A DNA stretch of 64,000 nt from Camellia lanceoleosa (lineage: Eukaryota; Streptophyta; Magnoliopsida; Ericales; Theaceae): NCBI GenBank assembly GCA_025200525.1, contig CM045761.1, positions 97,750,182 through 97,814,181 on the forward strand, read 5' to 3'. The notes under the pieces were generated by a model that ran no database searches, had not been told where the DNA came from, and saw nothing but the letters and a program-made list of their open reading frames with translations. Each line of letters opens with the position of its first letter. Position 1 is the first letter of the stretch. A program made the position numbers and the translations under genes. Below, piece by piece: positions 30,801 through 42,470 of the stretch.

Positions 30801-31017
30801 GATTGAAAATCACTACAATGGCAATGCATGTTCCATGCAAGATAGAATCGAAAGCATGTTCTATGCAAGATAATTGAAAGCATGTTCTATGCAAGATAAT
30901 TGAACGCATGTGCTATGCAAGAGAATATATCAGATATGTAAATTGATACAACGGACAAAATTGACGTTCGACGAAAACCTTCGACTTACCCCCGGGAAGC
31001 TTTGCAAAATGCTCAAA

Positions 31018-31290
31018 AGGATATAACTTGTTCATATTTGAAATTGAGGCACGTTCGCATGCCGAAATACAGCGGGCATTGGAACGGTGCAGCCAGAACA
31101 CAGGTTTGAGCTCGTTGAAAATCAAATCCAATTCAAATACCACTCGGAGGCTCTTTACAAAGCTCAAAAAGGATACACCTTGCTCGTACTTGAGATCGGG
31201 ACATATTCATGCACCGGAGACACAGTGGGAAGTGGGACGGCACAACCGAAACACAATTTCGAGACCCTTGAAAATCAAATCCAATTCAAA
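31018..31290 (+). repeat. Two diverged ~140-bp direct repeats
   Basis: Segments near 31018-31142 and 31165-31290 both run from AAAGGATA(T/C)A(A/C)CTTG to GAAAATCAAATCCAATTCAA, with about 70% identity by eye. Non-coding, upstream of the PMD gene. Confidence 0.65.
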
Positions 31291-32171
31291 TGCCTCAATC
31301 CTTCTTTCTAGACCCAAAATAGGACCTCCTATACACTGTTAGGGAAAAAAGGGGAACAAAACTAGCACTGAGCCACAAAAGGGGCTGGCTGGCCACTAAT
31401 AGTGTATAGCCGGCCACAAATAGTGTATGGCCGGCCACTAATGCAAAATCGGGGGCAATTTGGTCCTTTTGGCATGGGACTCTTTGAATACATCACCAAA
31501 CTTCATTTCCTCATACCTACACCTCTGAAATCATCCCCTCTCTCACTCTAGGTGCTTTCTCTCTCTAGATTTGCGCTTTGCACACGTTTTCCAACATCCC
31601 ACGCAAACTTTATTCGTAGACCCTCTTTGACCCCCTCCACTTTGAACAGATCAGATTTTGTTTTTGTTGATTTTCCCGGGTTGTCAACACTTTGGGTTTG
31701 TTTCCCTCGATTTTTTCTTGGGTTTTGTGAACTTTCCCCTATTTTGACTGTTTCTCTCATTTTCTGTCTCCTAGGGTTGACTTTTTCTAAGTTTTCCCTT
31801 TTTTCTCCATTTTTCTTCATTTTTCACCCACTTTCCAGATGGCTGACGATGTCTTGCATGATGGTGCCCCTCCTGAGGTACCTATGCTTCTACTTACTAT
31901 TGAGGTTGAGGAGCCTATAGTTGATGAGGCTGGCGAGGTAACAGAGGACATTGTTGTTGACCTCGAGGCAGAGGCAGAGGTCTTCGCCTCAGGGCCCGAG
32001 CCTGAGTTACTACCATTGAGGGTGAGGCCCTTTGATCTAGTCACTTACCACCCCCGCACGCACATGATGGTGCCTGGAGGCATTATACGCTTTGATGATT
32101 TCGTTGATGGCGTGTCGGAGGATATTTTGTTGAGGGAGAGAGACTCCCACCTTTCCCACGACGCTGCTAAG

Positions 32172-32293
32172 GTAGAAACTTTATTTTCATGCTTTACCGC
32201 CTTTCCTCAGACTCTTCTTTTATCACTATCTTTCATCTGACTCTTCTTTTATCACTGTCTTTCATCTAATTCACTCTTTGTTTGCCACAAGAG
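32172..32293 (+). other. PMD gene intron 1
   Basis: Donor AAG|GTAGAA, pyrimidine-rich interior, AG at 32292-32293. The join keeps phase 0 and leads into GACTCTCGCTCC, which continues in frame into the PMD core. Confidence 0.6.
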
Positions 32294-33205
32294 GACTCTC
32301 GCTCCTATAGGGGTTACGGGGCAGTGATAGCCAAGGATTGGTATCACGATCTCCTCCCTCGGGTTCGCGACCTTGTCGATAAGGTAGGCTTTGGCTTACT
32401 CTGCATTGGGCTCACGCGTTAGATGGCTAGCCGAGCCCTAGTCGGAGCATTAGGGGAGAGGTGGTGGGATAGAACCAACTCCTTTCACTTTTCTTCCACT
32501 AGGGAGATGACGATGATCCCCTATGACTTTTCGATGATCATGGGATTAGGAGTAGGGGTTGATCCCATCCCTTTCGATAGGGACATGTACCAGTGGAAAG
32601 TAGCTTGAATCTACCTGCTCAGAGTGAGCCCGCCCCTGTACGGGCCAGCTATGGTGTGACATAGTTAGTTCCTCGAGTGCTTTCGCAGGAGTCAGCCTGA
32701 GACTCAGGAGGAGGTAGAACAGTATGCCTGGGGCTTCATGATGTACCTTCTTGGTGCCACCATGTTCGCGATCAAGTGGAACACCGTGGGTTTGTTCCCA
32801 CATGAAGGGAGACAAGATCAGAGGCTACTGGAGAGCCTGGGAGGTATGCACTGCACTTTTGATTCTATTTACTTCTTCTTATGCTTTCTGCTTTGCATTT
32901 TCTACATTATATTTGTTCATGCATTGTGCTTTTTTCCTTGCACTTTATGTTTAATATTTGTTCACACATTGTGTCTTCTGCTTTGCACTTTCTATTTAAT
33001 ATATGTTCACACACTGCTAGTTGATCTTTTCATGTAACTGTGGGTTTATGCCTATTTCTTGGACCTTGCTCTAAAGTCGATGGATGAGATTGCTCCGGTC
33101 GTGCCCTACTAGTAGTGGTATGATGGCAGGTGTCGCTGCCGGAGCCATGAGGGCATGACCTTTGCCTTCTATCGTTGCTACTTCAACATAGTGGTCGCTT
33201 GGGAG

Positions 33206-33312
33206 GTAATCCGAAACTCACAGTCATTTCTGCTTTATTCCCATTGCTAGTGTTTTGATCTGTATTATAATAACTGGTAGTAACTAACAACCTGTATCGT
33301 CTTTATTTGCAG
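33206..33312 (+). other. PMD gene intron with canonical borders
   Basis: GGGAG|GTAATC donor and TTTATTTGCAG|ATC acceptor, 107 bp. The downstream exon reads the remains of a W(Q)PWATM-like motif, with two codons changed to stops. Confidence 0.65.
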
Positions 33313-33353
33313 ATCATGTGGTAGCCATAGGCGACGATGCTAGTTGGAGTTAG

Positions 33354-33358
33354 AGACC
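33354..33358. repeat. Target site duplication AGACC, left copy
   Basis: AGACC before the LTR start is repeated at 36107-36111 directly after its end. Confidence 0.9.
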
Positions 33359-34263
33359 TGTAATAACCCGACCCTCGCACATGATTTCAGATATATTCTC
33401 AGTCCTTGATTAGTACTTTCTACTGTTTACTGTACCATTCCATGAAAAATTATCATTAAGAAAGTGAAATCCCTGTTTATGAATGCCTATCTGTTCCATT
33501 AGAATGTTCGGATCAGAAATTGGATGCCTTAGAGACGAAATTTTCAGAAATTGACTGTATATCTGTGATCAGCATAATTTTTAGGTAATATTGGAGGTAT
33601 TCACGAAATTTCAATTCCGGAATGATAAAGCGATTGGATTTTGTCCTTATTCACATCTTATATTAATGTTGGTTGGCCATGGGTTAGACCCATTTTCAAG
33701 AACATTTCGTGAGAGAGAGAGAAAAGGAAGAAGAGGGTTTTCAAGGAAAGTTTTCAAGAAGAGGGTTGAGAAACCTTGTGAGGAGTGTAGATTGTGAACT
33801 CAAGGTATGTTAAATTCACCTTATATAGCTCTCTCTGGACTATTTGCGAAGAAGGGATTGGTAGTTTCATGATTATATACTTAGGGTTTGTAATTGTAAA
33901 GAGGGTGTGAATCATGTTAAATTATCAAGGGGTTTCTCATCAATTAGTTGTTTTGGAACTAATTTAGGTGTGGAATGATATTGATACTCCAAGCTTTGAT
34001 TGTTATGCCAACTTCATGGAATTATATTTATGATTTATGTTATGTTTTATAGATGTAAGAAACTTGGATCAAAAGATGGAATTTAGTATGACTTGATGAA
34101 GCTTCTAATCATGTTTATTTTGTGATATTCAAATGATAATCCATGTTATAGTTAAGTTGGGTCACTATATTGCATTAATTTCACTTGGGATTGCATGAAA
34201 ATGGCATGAAAATGAAGTTGGGTTTCGAGATGGGAAGCTCAGAATTTCTGAATTTTCGCGTGG

Positions 34264-34370
34264 TCCGCTTGAGCGGAGGAAGTCCCGCTCGAGCGGGAAA
34301 ATCCACCTTCCAGCAGTTTTATAATTTGTGCAGTCCGCTCGAGCGGCCAAAGTGGCGCTCGAGCGGGGAG
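34264..34370. repeat. Paired CTCGAG palindromes
   Basis: CTTGAG at 34268 and CTCGAG at 34288 form one pair; CTCGAG at 34338 and 34358 form another. Both are spaced 20 bp. Two are centres of longer perfect palindromes: TCCCGCTCGAGCGGGA (34283-34298) and CCGCTCGAGCGG (34335-34346). Confidence 0.85.
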
Positions 34371-35307
34371 GCTTATTTTCAGGCAAAAATAAATGTTGTT
34401 CCGTTTTGCATGCTTGTTCCTCTGGTATTTTTAGAATATTTTTCTGATGACTTTAAAATGATGATAAACTCACGTGAAGTGTAAGAACACATGGAATGGT
34501 TTCAATGATTTAAGAGGAAAGAGAATTAATGTACAAGTTATGATGGTGTGCAGGACACACGCAGGGAGGAACTAGCACATCATCACGGCACTGTGAGTAA
34601 TAGTACACCATTTGTAAATTTTACTTACTGTTAATGACTATGGTACTAACGCTCTATCCTTCGTAAGTGGACACATTAGCCTTATGCCAGTTGGCAATCA
34701 GTGTGAATGACGAAAGAGCTGCATACATCGGTATGACTATAGAATCATTCTGTTCTGTCTGTGAAGTTTCTGTCACCTATACGTAAATGATATCGTTTCT
34801 TAATGAATAAATGGGACTTATAATGGAATGGCATGTATACCTCTGTTACGAATATGTTCACTCTTGACCCTCGTTAATGTTCATGCTCCGTTAATTACGA
34901 GACAACTACTCTAATAGTTAAAATGCATATTCTGTTATCCGCAAAGTGGAGGTATTAACTCATGATAAACTAATGAAATGTGGGCACATTATGGCACTAT
35001 AATACTTCTGTACCTTTGGAGTGAATGGTTATTGTGTAATCTACTTATGCTAACTCATCTGAATGATAAAAAGAAACTGTGTGTCTCTGTGTGACTGTAA
35101 GACTAATCTATTTTAATGACATCTGTAGATGTTCCGTTATGATACTCATTTTGTATATATTATGACACGGTGAGACTTCGATTTACGGTATGGAACAAAG
35201 TGTCAGACGGAACGGCGCTACACCTTGGTGGGAGCCACCTCTGAATCCGTGACGAGCCACCTCTTGAATCCATACATCTGCTATTTCATTACGCTTTATG
35301 CGATGCT

Positions 35308-35500
35308 ATCTCGGGCCGAAGGCTATTTCGGGTCAGTAAGGCTATCTCGGGCCGAAGGCTATTCGGGTCAGAAGGCTATCTGGGCCGAAAGGCTATTCTG
35401 GGCCGTAAGGCTATCTGGGCCGAAAGGCTATTCTGGGCCGAAAGGCTATTCTGGGCCGTAAGGCTATCTGGGCCGAAAGGCCATTCTGCTAATTTTGGGC
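35308..35500 (+). repeat. ~18-bp GGGCCGAAAGGCTATTCT tandem array
   Basis: About ten imperfect units alternate GGGCCGAAAGGCTATTCT and GGGCCGTAAGGCTATCT. A short open frame across it is a product of the 18-bp period. Confidence 0.85.
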
Positions 35501-37489
35501 CAATAGGCCATTATGCTATAATTACACATTAGGCTAAAGGACGTTCTGAAATTAAAACCATGTCAGATTTACTTTTGTATGTCATTTAATAAATGCACTG
35601 TTATGTATTGTGGTTAAACTTAGCCAATAAACTGCTTACGTATTATTATTCACTGAGTTTGCCTCATTCTGTCATTTTGTCTGATTTTGTAGGAAACCAG
35701 CTTGGAGATCCGTCCTAGCGTCTTTATCAGGCATCTTTTGTCAGCCTAAGGATAACCAGGCACTTGGAGAACCCCTTTTGCTTACTAGGACAGCTTGCTA
35801 GTCCTTGTCATTTTGTGCCTATGTTTTGTGGGCTAAGGTTGTTGTATCTAACATTTTGTTGTATGCCCAATCTCTGGGCTAAACTTGTAGATGTGTATGT
35901 AACTTAATCGCGGATGCATGTCCACTATGAGTTTTAATTCTGAATCGTGGTCCTGGCATAGTTGTAGTGGCTCAATGGATGTCTTTGCATGTTATTTTAT
36001 TCTTTAGCGCTTCCATACAGGCCCCGGATATTCTATATAGCAGGTTAAGTGTCTGTTTCTGGTTAGGTCATGCCCAAACTTTTAGGGGCGGGTTTGGGGC
36101 GTGACAAGACCAATAGACTGGGGCTTTGGTTGCCTCTCGATACCAGATTTTGCTAGAGGGCCTATTTTATCTGGGCTGGTTCTTGGGAGAGTGGTTTGTA
36201 CGCCAGACACTGGGCTTGCTCAGCTTGGTTGTTGCTATGCCACCCCCGACATCCATGCGGACAGCTGATAGCCTCTCAACTGAGGCCATTATTCAGTATA
36301 TGGTGAGGCTGGACGTTGAGTATTTCAGAGGGGAGGGCGATTACATACCCTTCATCAGGACTCATCTTATGCCACCCCTGATTGGAGTTCGCGCAGGTGA
36401 CGCAGGAGGTGCTTCTTTAGCTGGAAAGGCTGCTCAGGAGGCTGAGGCTGGTATTGGAGCGGCCCCTCCTTCTATGCGGGCTGTCGGTTAGTCAGCAATT
36501 CCCACTGCGATCCCTTGTGGACGATCTAGCGGGAGGACGTATCAGCTCCCAATGGAGCCACCAGAGGCGGGGCACATGTATGTTCGAGCCCTAGGCGCAT
36601 CTCAGGTATGGATCTCAGTTTACAACTTGCATCCCTCATAAAATTTTTCAGATACTAATTATTCCACTTTACTTGTAGGCACCCACAGAGTACACAGAGG
36701 GCCTTCTTCTACTGGTTGCTTCCCTAGTTCACATGGTGCAGAGAAGAGAGATGCTACTCGCTTTGCACGGTATCCAGGTATACTTCCATTCCCCTCATGC
36801 ATTGTATTACTTCCCACACTATACTGACATGCCATATTCCCATTGATACACGATACTCATACGGTAAACTGACATGTATTCTGATACACTGTAATGACAC
36901 ACTGTACTGACACACTACACCCATGCTATATCTATTTTTTGTATCATACTCATACTACATACTTTATTCTGCAACAATACATACACTGTATCTGATATGT
37001 TGATGCTCATTTTTTAAGTTCCACCTGTACTAATGGCACCAGTAGCAGCAGCAGCACTGACGACACCTCCTCCAGTGCCAGGGAGGAGAGATAGATAGGC
37101 TCCAGTATGCGATCGAGACGAGCGTCGAGATTCGAGGCAGGGGCAAAGGTGCTCAGAGTCGGAATAGCTTGGAGCCAGTTTTGAGTGGGGATGATATTGA
37201 GACCAGCGACTCCGATGAGGCAATCAGCCAACGCTCTGAGTTTGAGAGCAGCGATGATGATACTGGCTTGAGATTAGAGAGCGAGGATGACGTTGAGGCT
37301 GGTTCTGGGTCAAGGGGCGGAGATGATGATACTAGCCCTGGCTCAAAGTCCGAATCTAATAGTGGCACCGATGGAGACAGTGCCCCTGACTCCCTTCCGG
37401 GAAAGAGGATGAAGAGGCCTCTCGAGCTTGATGCGACGAGTGCAGATTTTTGTACTTTTTGCTTAGTTTCTTTTGTTTTGGTAGCTTAG

Positions 37490-38010
37490 CATATGTACAA
37501 CTTCAGATTGGCTTTTTACTTTTGTTTTTGAAAAGACTTGTACCCGCTTTTGTAAAAAACTATGATTGTGGTAAAAACCCCACAGTTTTATGGAAAGATT
37601 AATTGTTTTTGCATCATGAGCACCACATTTGCATAGAATGAAAATGGAATTGGATTTGAAACTGAGAATGTTTGTATTGGAATGATATTCTTAATCGGAT
37701 AATGAGCCGACTAACGACCAAAATACAAAATACAACTCGATAAATGGGAAACAAAATAAAAACAACTTAAATACAGCTAGAGACACTTGCTTAAACACAA
37801 GACTCAAAACAAAACCCCAAAACATAAAGACCATGAGAAAACCAAAATGTCAAACTGCCAGGCCATAGAGTGAACGACCGGCCACAAAAAGTGTACGATC
37901 GGGCACTTGTGGTGATCTATCTGCTGGTTGATAGCTGGCCTCCACTCACAGCCCTATCTTGTACAAAAGGTCTCCCTTTGCAAATTCTTCATCAGAACCT
38001 CATTTAGCTA
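37490..38010 (+). other. Spacer between the two antisense genes of element C
   Basis: A-rich non-coding sequence downstream of the PMD gene. A small CCGGCC dyad group (37875-37935) precedes the DUF7745-like gene, as in element B. Confidence 0.5.
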
Positions 38011-38019
38011 TTGTTTTCT

Positions 38020-39300
38020 TTGCAAATGGAGATCTTCCTTGTCGAGAAACTCAAAGAGTAGATAGCCACTTTAGACAGCATGGAAAAGGTGAATTTCCAA
38101 GGTTTTGGCATAAACGCGCTTTTTTCGTTGAGCTGTACTCCACTTTGTTTTCCGTTCCTACATGTCGTGGCCCAATGTTGGGACCCAATTACGCATGTGT
38201 TTCACTTCGGAGCACAAGAAATGTGTCCGACCCTTGAAAAGTTTCAAGCATTGTTGGAATCCTGACGTGACAAGGAAATCATGCCTCAGCCCCGTTTTGG
38301 CCGTGCCTTGGCTTTGGGACGGATGTGTGGGCTTGCTTTACACGAAGTTCAATCTTTGGCTCATAACAGGGAGCTAGATGTACTTGATTTGATTCATTAG
38401 TTTTCTGATATCGGAGACAGAGGCAACCTTCTCTGACGAGGCTTTCGGCAACATGCCCTCTGTTTATATATGCTCGTGCATTTTCTTCTTGCCCCTAGTT
38501 GCAGCGGAGCCAGCATTAAGCTAATTGAAGTAGACCAATGCCTAAAAGAGGGTAAGAGCTGCATTGGTTTAGCATTGGCCAAGACCCTGATGGGTTTAGA
38601 TGCTTTTCATCAGCAAGAGATGACTAGGTTTACAGGGAGTCCACTACTGCTCTAGGTATTGTTTCCCACCCTTTCTTATATATGTGATTCTCAAATCACT
38701 CGGCACTCACACTCTATTGATTCTCAAAATCGTTTTCTTTACTTTTCTCTCAACGTACATCTCTCTATTCTTTAATCTCTCTTCTTTTTCATCCCTTCCC
38801 AAGTATGGCTCATAGATAAATTGAAAGTGGTGGACCCTTGCCCTGAATATTCAGCCCGAGCTTACTTCTTTCGCCAACGACTAGTGGACTTTCCCAATAA
38901 GGGATGGTGGCGCAACTGGATGTGTAGCAGATCTACAACTAACATAGCTTAGCGTTGCCCTTGGCTTAATTTAATCGAGATGAGCTACAACATGTCCTAA
39001 CAGCCGGGTATTCAGTTGATTGGCCTCACGCATTGCGTGTTCTACTTTCCCTTCCGGCTTAGATGCAAGTTTGGACATGATCAGAGCCCGTCCAAATGAG
39101 AGGGTAGAATACCAGGCTTCATTCCCACTTCGCGCTTCAACCTGGACTCGGTACCTCGCTGCTTGGAGGATGAAAGAGCTTCTAGCCCCTACCCTAGTTT
39201 TAGTTATGCCCTTTCTGGTGAGTACTTAGCTTGGCTCGAGGAGGAGGCACAGGTTGGGCCAACTTTGGCTGCAGCAGCTTCCACAAGCATGAGCTGAGGA
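38020..39300 (+). pseudogene. Antisense DUF7745-like gene in element C, two exons
   Basis: This is the homologue of the antisense gene of B (25370-26800), again opposite to the element's genes. Exon 1 starts near LQMEIFLVEKL (38020), then FGINALFSLSCTPLCFPFLH, QEMCPTLEKFQALLES and LIEVDQCLKEGKSCIGLALAKTLMGLDAF, ending at 38655. Intron 38656-38803 has GTATTG at its start and a mutated acceptor (CCCAAG against CCCCAG). Exon 2 reads WLIDKLKVVD, RCPWLNL, LIGLTHCVFYFPFRL and EYLAWLEEEAQVGPTLA. Several stops, for example at 38265 and 38398, show decay. Conservation of protein and intron in both elements argues that it was once translated. Confidence 0.75.
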
Positions 39301-40007
39301 CACAGGAGCACCTGACTCATCTATGCTCCTAGTTTATTGCTTTGACCTTTCTTTTCAAGTTTAATGATGTAAAAGAAACTTTGATTCAACTCAGAGAGTT
39401 GGAGAATGTACTTGTGTTGAAATCAATGGAATTAAAGTTGTGAGCACTAAATTTTTTTTTCTTTTGGTCCCAAAATGGTCTAAGTTGTAAAAAGGTAAAA
39501 TTTTGAGCAATTCAACTTTTATTAAAACTTTTCAAAGCCATTTTCGAAAATGATCACTGCCTGACATGCACAGAATCAATCCTCAAAATGTACAACCCCA
39601 AATCAGAAGATCATAATTGCTCACAACTGCATTTATCATCATTGTTCAGTCTTGTAGCTGGCTTTTCTACCAAAATAGAGGTAACACAATCGAGATAAAT
39701 AATGATGGACAAAAATGACTTTATCAAACAGATGGACAGAACAGTTGAGTTGGAGATGGTTATGGCCAAACTTCAGAATGAAGTTGCCTACATATCCCAG
39801 AAATGGGAATCAGGCCTTACGTAGTTCGGTTCAGGTTCACTCAAGTATTGACTCTCTGTTTTTGCGCTCTAACTTTTTCCAAAGCTGCTCTTTCGGATTT
39901 TCAACCTTGCGAGCTCAGTTTTTCCTTGTTTCTAATTTTTCATGCTCTAATTTTTCCCTAGGTCACCCTTCCGAGTTTTCAGCCTAGCAAGCCTCTCACG
40001 GGTAATA
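39300..40007 (-). other. Element C 3' untranslated region near integrase
   Basis: Non-coding sequence whose minus strand matches B at 24717-24960 (the GAAAA(T)CCxxAAGxGCxxC direct repeats). It joins integrase to the antisense gene. Confidence 0.6.
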
Positions 40008-41341
40008 TTTCTTCAACTTGTCCATATTGATTGGCTGTGAAAACTCCAGGCCATCTAGGTCCATAAGGATGATCACCCCTCCTGACTAGATAGACTTAAT
40101 GATATAAGGACCAGTCCAATTGGGTTTGAACTTGCCCCTAGGGTCATGGATGGGAGCTCAGTTGTCCTTGAGCACCATGTCTCCATCCTTGAGATTTCGG
40201 GACTTGACCTTCTCGTAAAAAGCCCTAGTAATTCTGCGCTGGTCGCCTTGGACATCATATAATGCCCTTAGTGATCTCTCATCAAACAACATTAACTTCT
40301 CAAATCTACTCTGCTACCAGCCTACCTCAACTATCTGACACTCGGCCATAACTCGCAGTGACGACACTTCAATTTCAATTGGCAGAACAACCTTCATCCC
40401 ACAGCGAAGAGAATAAGGGGTTGCCCTTGTAGATGTTTGGATTGAGGTTCTGTAGCCTAGAGTGCGAATGACAGTTTATCTGGCCAGTCCCTGTATGTTT
40501 CCACCAACTTTCGCAAGATGTTCTTGATATTCTTGTTAGCAGCCTCAACAGCTCCATTAGTCTGTGGTCTATATGTCGATGACTTATGAAAACTCACATT
40601 GTATTTCTCGAGCAAATCCACTACCTCTTTCTTGAAGTGTGAACAGTTATCTGATATGATCTCGTTCAGAACTCCATACCGACAGATGATGTTATTTTGT
40701 ATAACTTGGCTATATGCAACGCTATCAACACCACATAAGACTGAGCTTTCATCCACTTTGTGAAGTAGTCAATCGCCACCAAGATGAACTCATGTCCATT
40801 TGACCCATTTGGTGAGACTTCACCGATAACGTCAATTCCCTAGACTGAGAAAGGCCATGGCGAAGTCATATTGTAGAGCTTAGACGGCGGTATGTTCAGG
40901 CAATTGGCATGGATCTAGCATTTGTGGCATCATTGTACAAAACCAATGAAATCCTCCTCCATGGTTGACCAGTAATAACCTTGTCTGAGAATCTTCCGAG
41001 CTAGCATCACACCGTTCATGTGTGCTCTACACTCCCTCGTGGATGGCCTTCATAAGGCACTTTGATTCTTCATTTTCAACATATAGCTTGTGCATTCCCA
41101 AATGGCCTCTTTTGTAGAGCTTACCCCCACAGATGATATATTGGACGGCTATCTTTAGCATTTGCCCATGGTGGATATGCATCCTTTTCCAAAAAATTCC
41201 AAATATCATAATACCAAGGGTTTTTGTCTTGAACCTCAATTATTGCGGCAATAGTCTCATAGGCCGGCGTGTATTTCTGTTCAATAATGATTGGATACAT
41301 CTTCACTCCTAGTGGGATGCCTACCATAGAAGATAGAGTTG
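40008..41341 (-). pseudogene. Integrase, element C
   Basis: Minus strand. The N-terminal zinc-binding part (GGKLYKRGHLGMHKL) is near 41230-41100. The core is at about 40870-40457 with GIDVIGE, IISDNCSH (Gly after Asn changed to Cys) and GAVEAANKN. The C-terminal GKFKPNWTGPYIIK and MDKLKKYY lie near 40140-40010. Stops and frame changes are frequent. Solo LTR E cuts the polyprotein at 41342, at the end of the second RNase H. Confidence 0.85.
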
Positions 41342-42462
41342 CCAACTGTAGACACCCCATTTTTGACCGCCCTTAAGACTTGGGCGCGACTGATGGTTTA
41401 CTCGGTGATGAAAGGTGTGCAGGGCAAAGGTGCAGTTTCTTTGGCAAGGAGAGAGACAAATCTCAACTTCACACCCTATTTTGGACCGAAGCTATTTTGA
41501 ATGGTTTTTAGACCTTAAAACCCTCTCTTTGAAAACTTTTTTTGAAATAAAGTTTATGCGATGTTCCGAAGCTCGCATTTTGTCACACGTTATGCTTTTT
41601 GGTAAACTGAGCAAGGACAAAGTGGAAATGAATGAAAGAGAGATGGAATCTTTGAAAAATCTTTCAAAACACCTTGCTTAGGGGTTTAAAGTTGAAGAGA
41701 AGAGGAGAAGAGGGGAGAAAACAAGTTGGAGAAGAGGTTCAGCATGAATCCGGGTAGAAGAGAGTCAAGCAGTCCTCGCTAAATCAAGCTCATCTATCTA
41801 TACACTTGGAGTTAAGCTATGAGGCCATAAACATTGGAAAGAAGACTTCCGAGGCTTCATTTTTCACTCAAAAATCTCTCAAAACCAAGTCCGGGTGGGG
41901 GAGGTATGATTGGTTGAATTTGGGCATCATCCCGGTTGGATCGAGTCTGCGCGGCTTCACCAAAAAGGGCATAACTTTTTCCACAGAAGGAATTTTAATG
42001 CAAGGTTTGTGCCATTGGAAAGCTAACTTCCGGGGCTTCAATCTGGACATCCACCAACACTTTTTGACCTCATCAGCCACCCATCAGCACTCTATTTAAC
42101 CGACCAGCCAGTACAAATTGCAGGTCGGCAATTTATTGTGCCGACCGGCAATTTATTTGGCTGATGACCTCTTTTCATGGCCGATTTAACCCTTTTGACT
42201 CTTGCGGGCATGGTGCATGCCAGTTGTGCCAGCTAGGATGCACAGACCCAGCTCCCCGTGCATATGTGTGCCTATTTGGAGCCTTTGCCCTCTTTTTTGG
42301 ACCCTTTGCTCATGGCTTCTTGAGGAAGCCTTGACCCCTTGTCTTGGCTTCCTCAAGAAGCCTACCAGCTGTCTTGGCTTCCTTAATAAGCCTTGGCCCT
42401 CTTGCTCCCCTTGAACTTTTCTCTTTAGCTTGTCTTATAAGCTTAGAGCCTCTCCATTTGTC

Positions 42463-42470
42463 TATATAAG
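42463..42470 (+). promoter_or_regulatory. TATA box of LTR E
   Basis: TATATAAG followed by the conserved AAAAACCAGAG block, as in LTR B. Confidence 0.65.

Larger units (their letters stand above)
33359..36106 (+). mobile_element. Chromovirus-type solo LTR, 2748 bp, inside the PMD gene
   Basis: Starts TGTAATAACCC and ends GGGGCGTGACA, with perfect duplications AGACC on both sides. No internal region is present, so it is a solo LTR. The PMD reading frame continues across it. It contains the paired CTCGAG palindromes (34268-34365) and an 18-bp repeat array (35308-35500). The ends and palindromes tie it to the chromovirus LTR at 3127, but as a different subfamily. Confidence 0.92.
31839..37489 (+). 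pseudogene. Plant mobile domain (PMD, MAIN-like) gene, antisense in element C
   Basis: Exon 1 (31839-32171) encodes a Met-started acidic N-terminus. Intron 32172-32293 joins in phase 0. Exon 2 carries the PMD core: VDKVGFGLL, ALVGALGERWWDRTNSFHF (32438-32494), PYDFSMIMGLGVG, then YAWGFMMYLLGATMF and GYWRAWE, ending at 32843 before GTATGC. A further exon starts near 33040 (VYAYF). Intron 33206-33312 follows. The frame is then cut by a solo LTR (33359-36106) and resumes with VRQTLGLLSLVVAMPPP. Later exons lie at about 36126-36606 and 36680-36777, and an acidic Ser-rich tail ends at 37489. Stops, often at Trp positions, mark decay. PMD proteins act in gene silencing in plants and are often carried by transposable elements. 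Confidence 0.82.

Noticed and set aside
30339..30909. Three overlapping minus-strand frames rich in His, Ile and Ser
   Set aside because: They run through a tandem array whose ~84-bp period keeps every frame open; no domain and no conservation in B.
35225..35461. 78-residue frame in the solo LTR
   Set aside because: It is produced by the ~18-bp repeat, which preserves frame; it lies inside an LTR.
31839..37489. PMD gene as an ordinary resident host gene
   Set aside because: It is bracketed by parts of element C (PPT and array on one side, DUF7745-like gene and integrase on the other) and runs antisense to it; a host-gene origin before capture remains possible.
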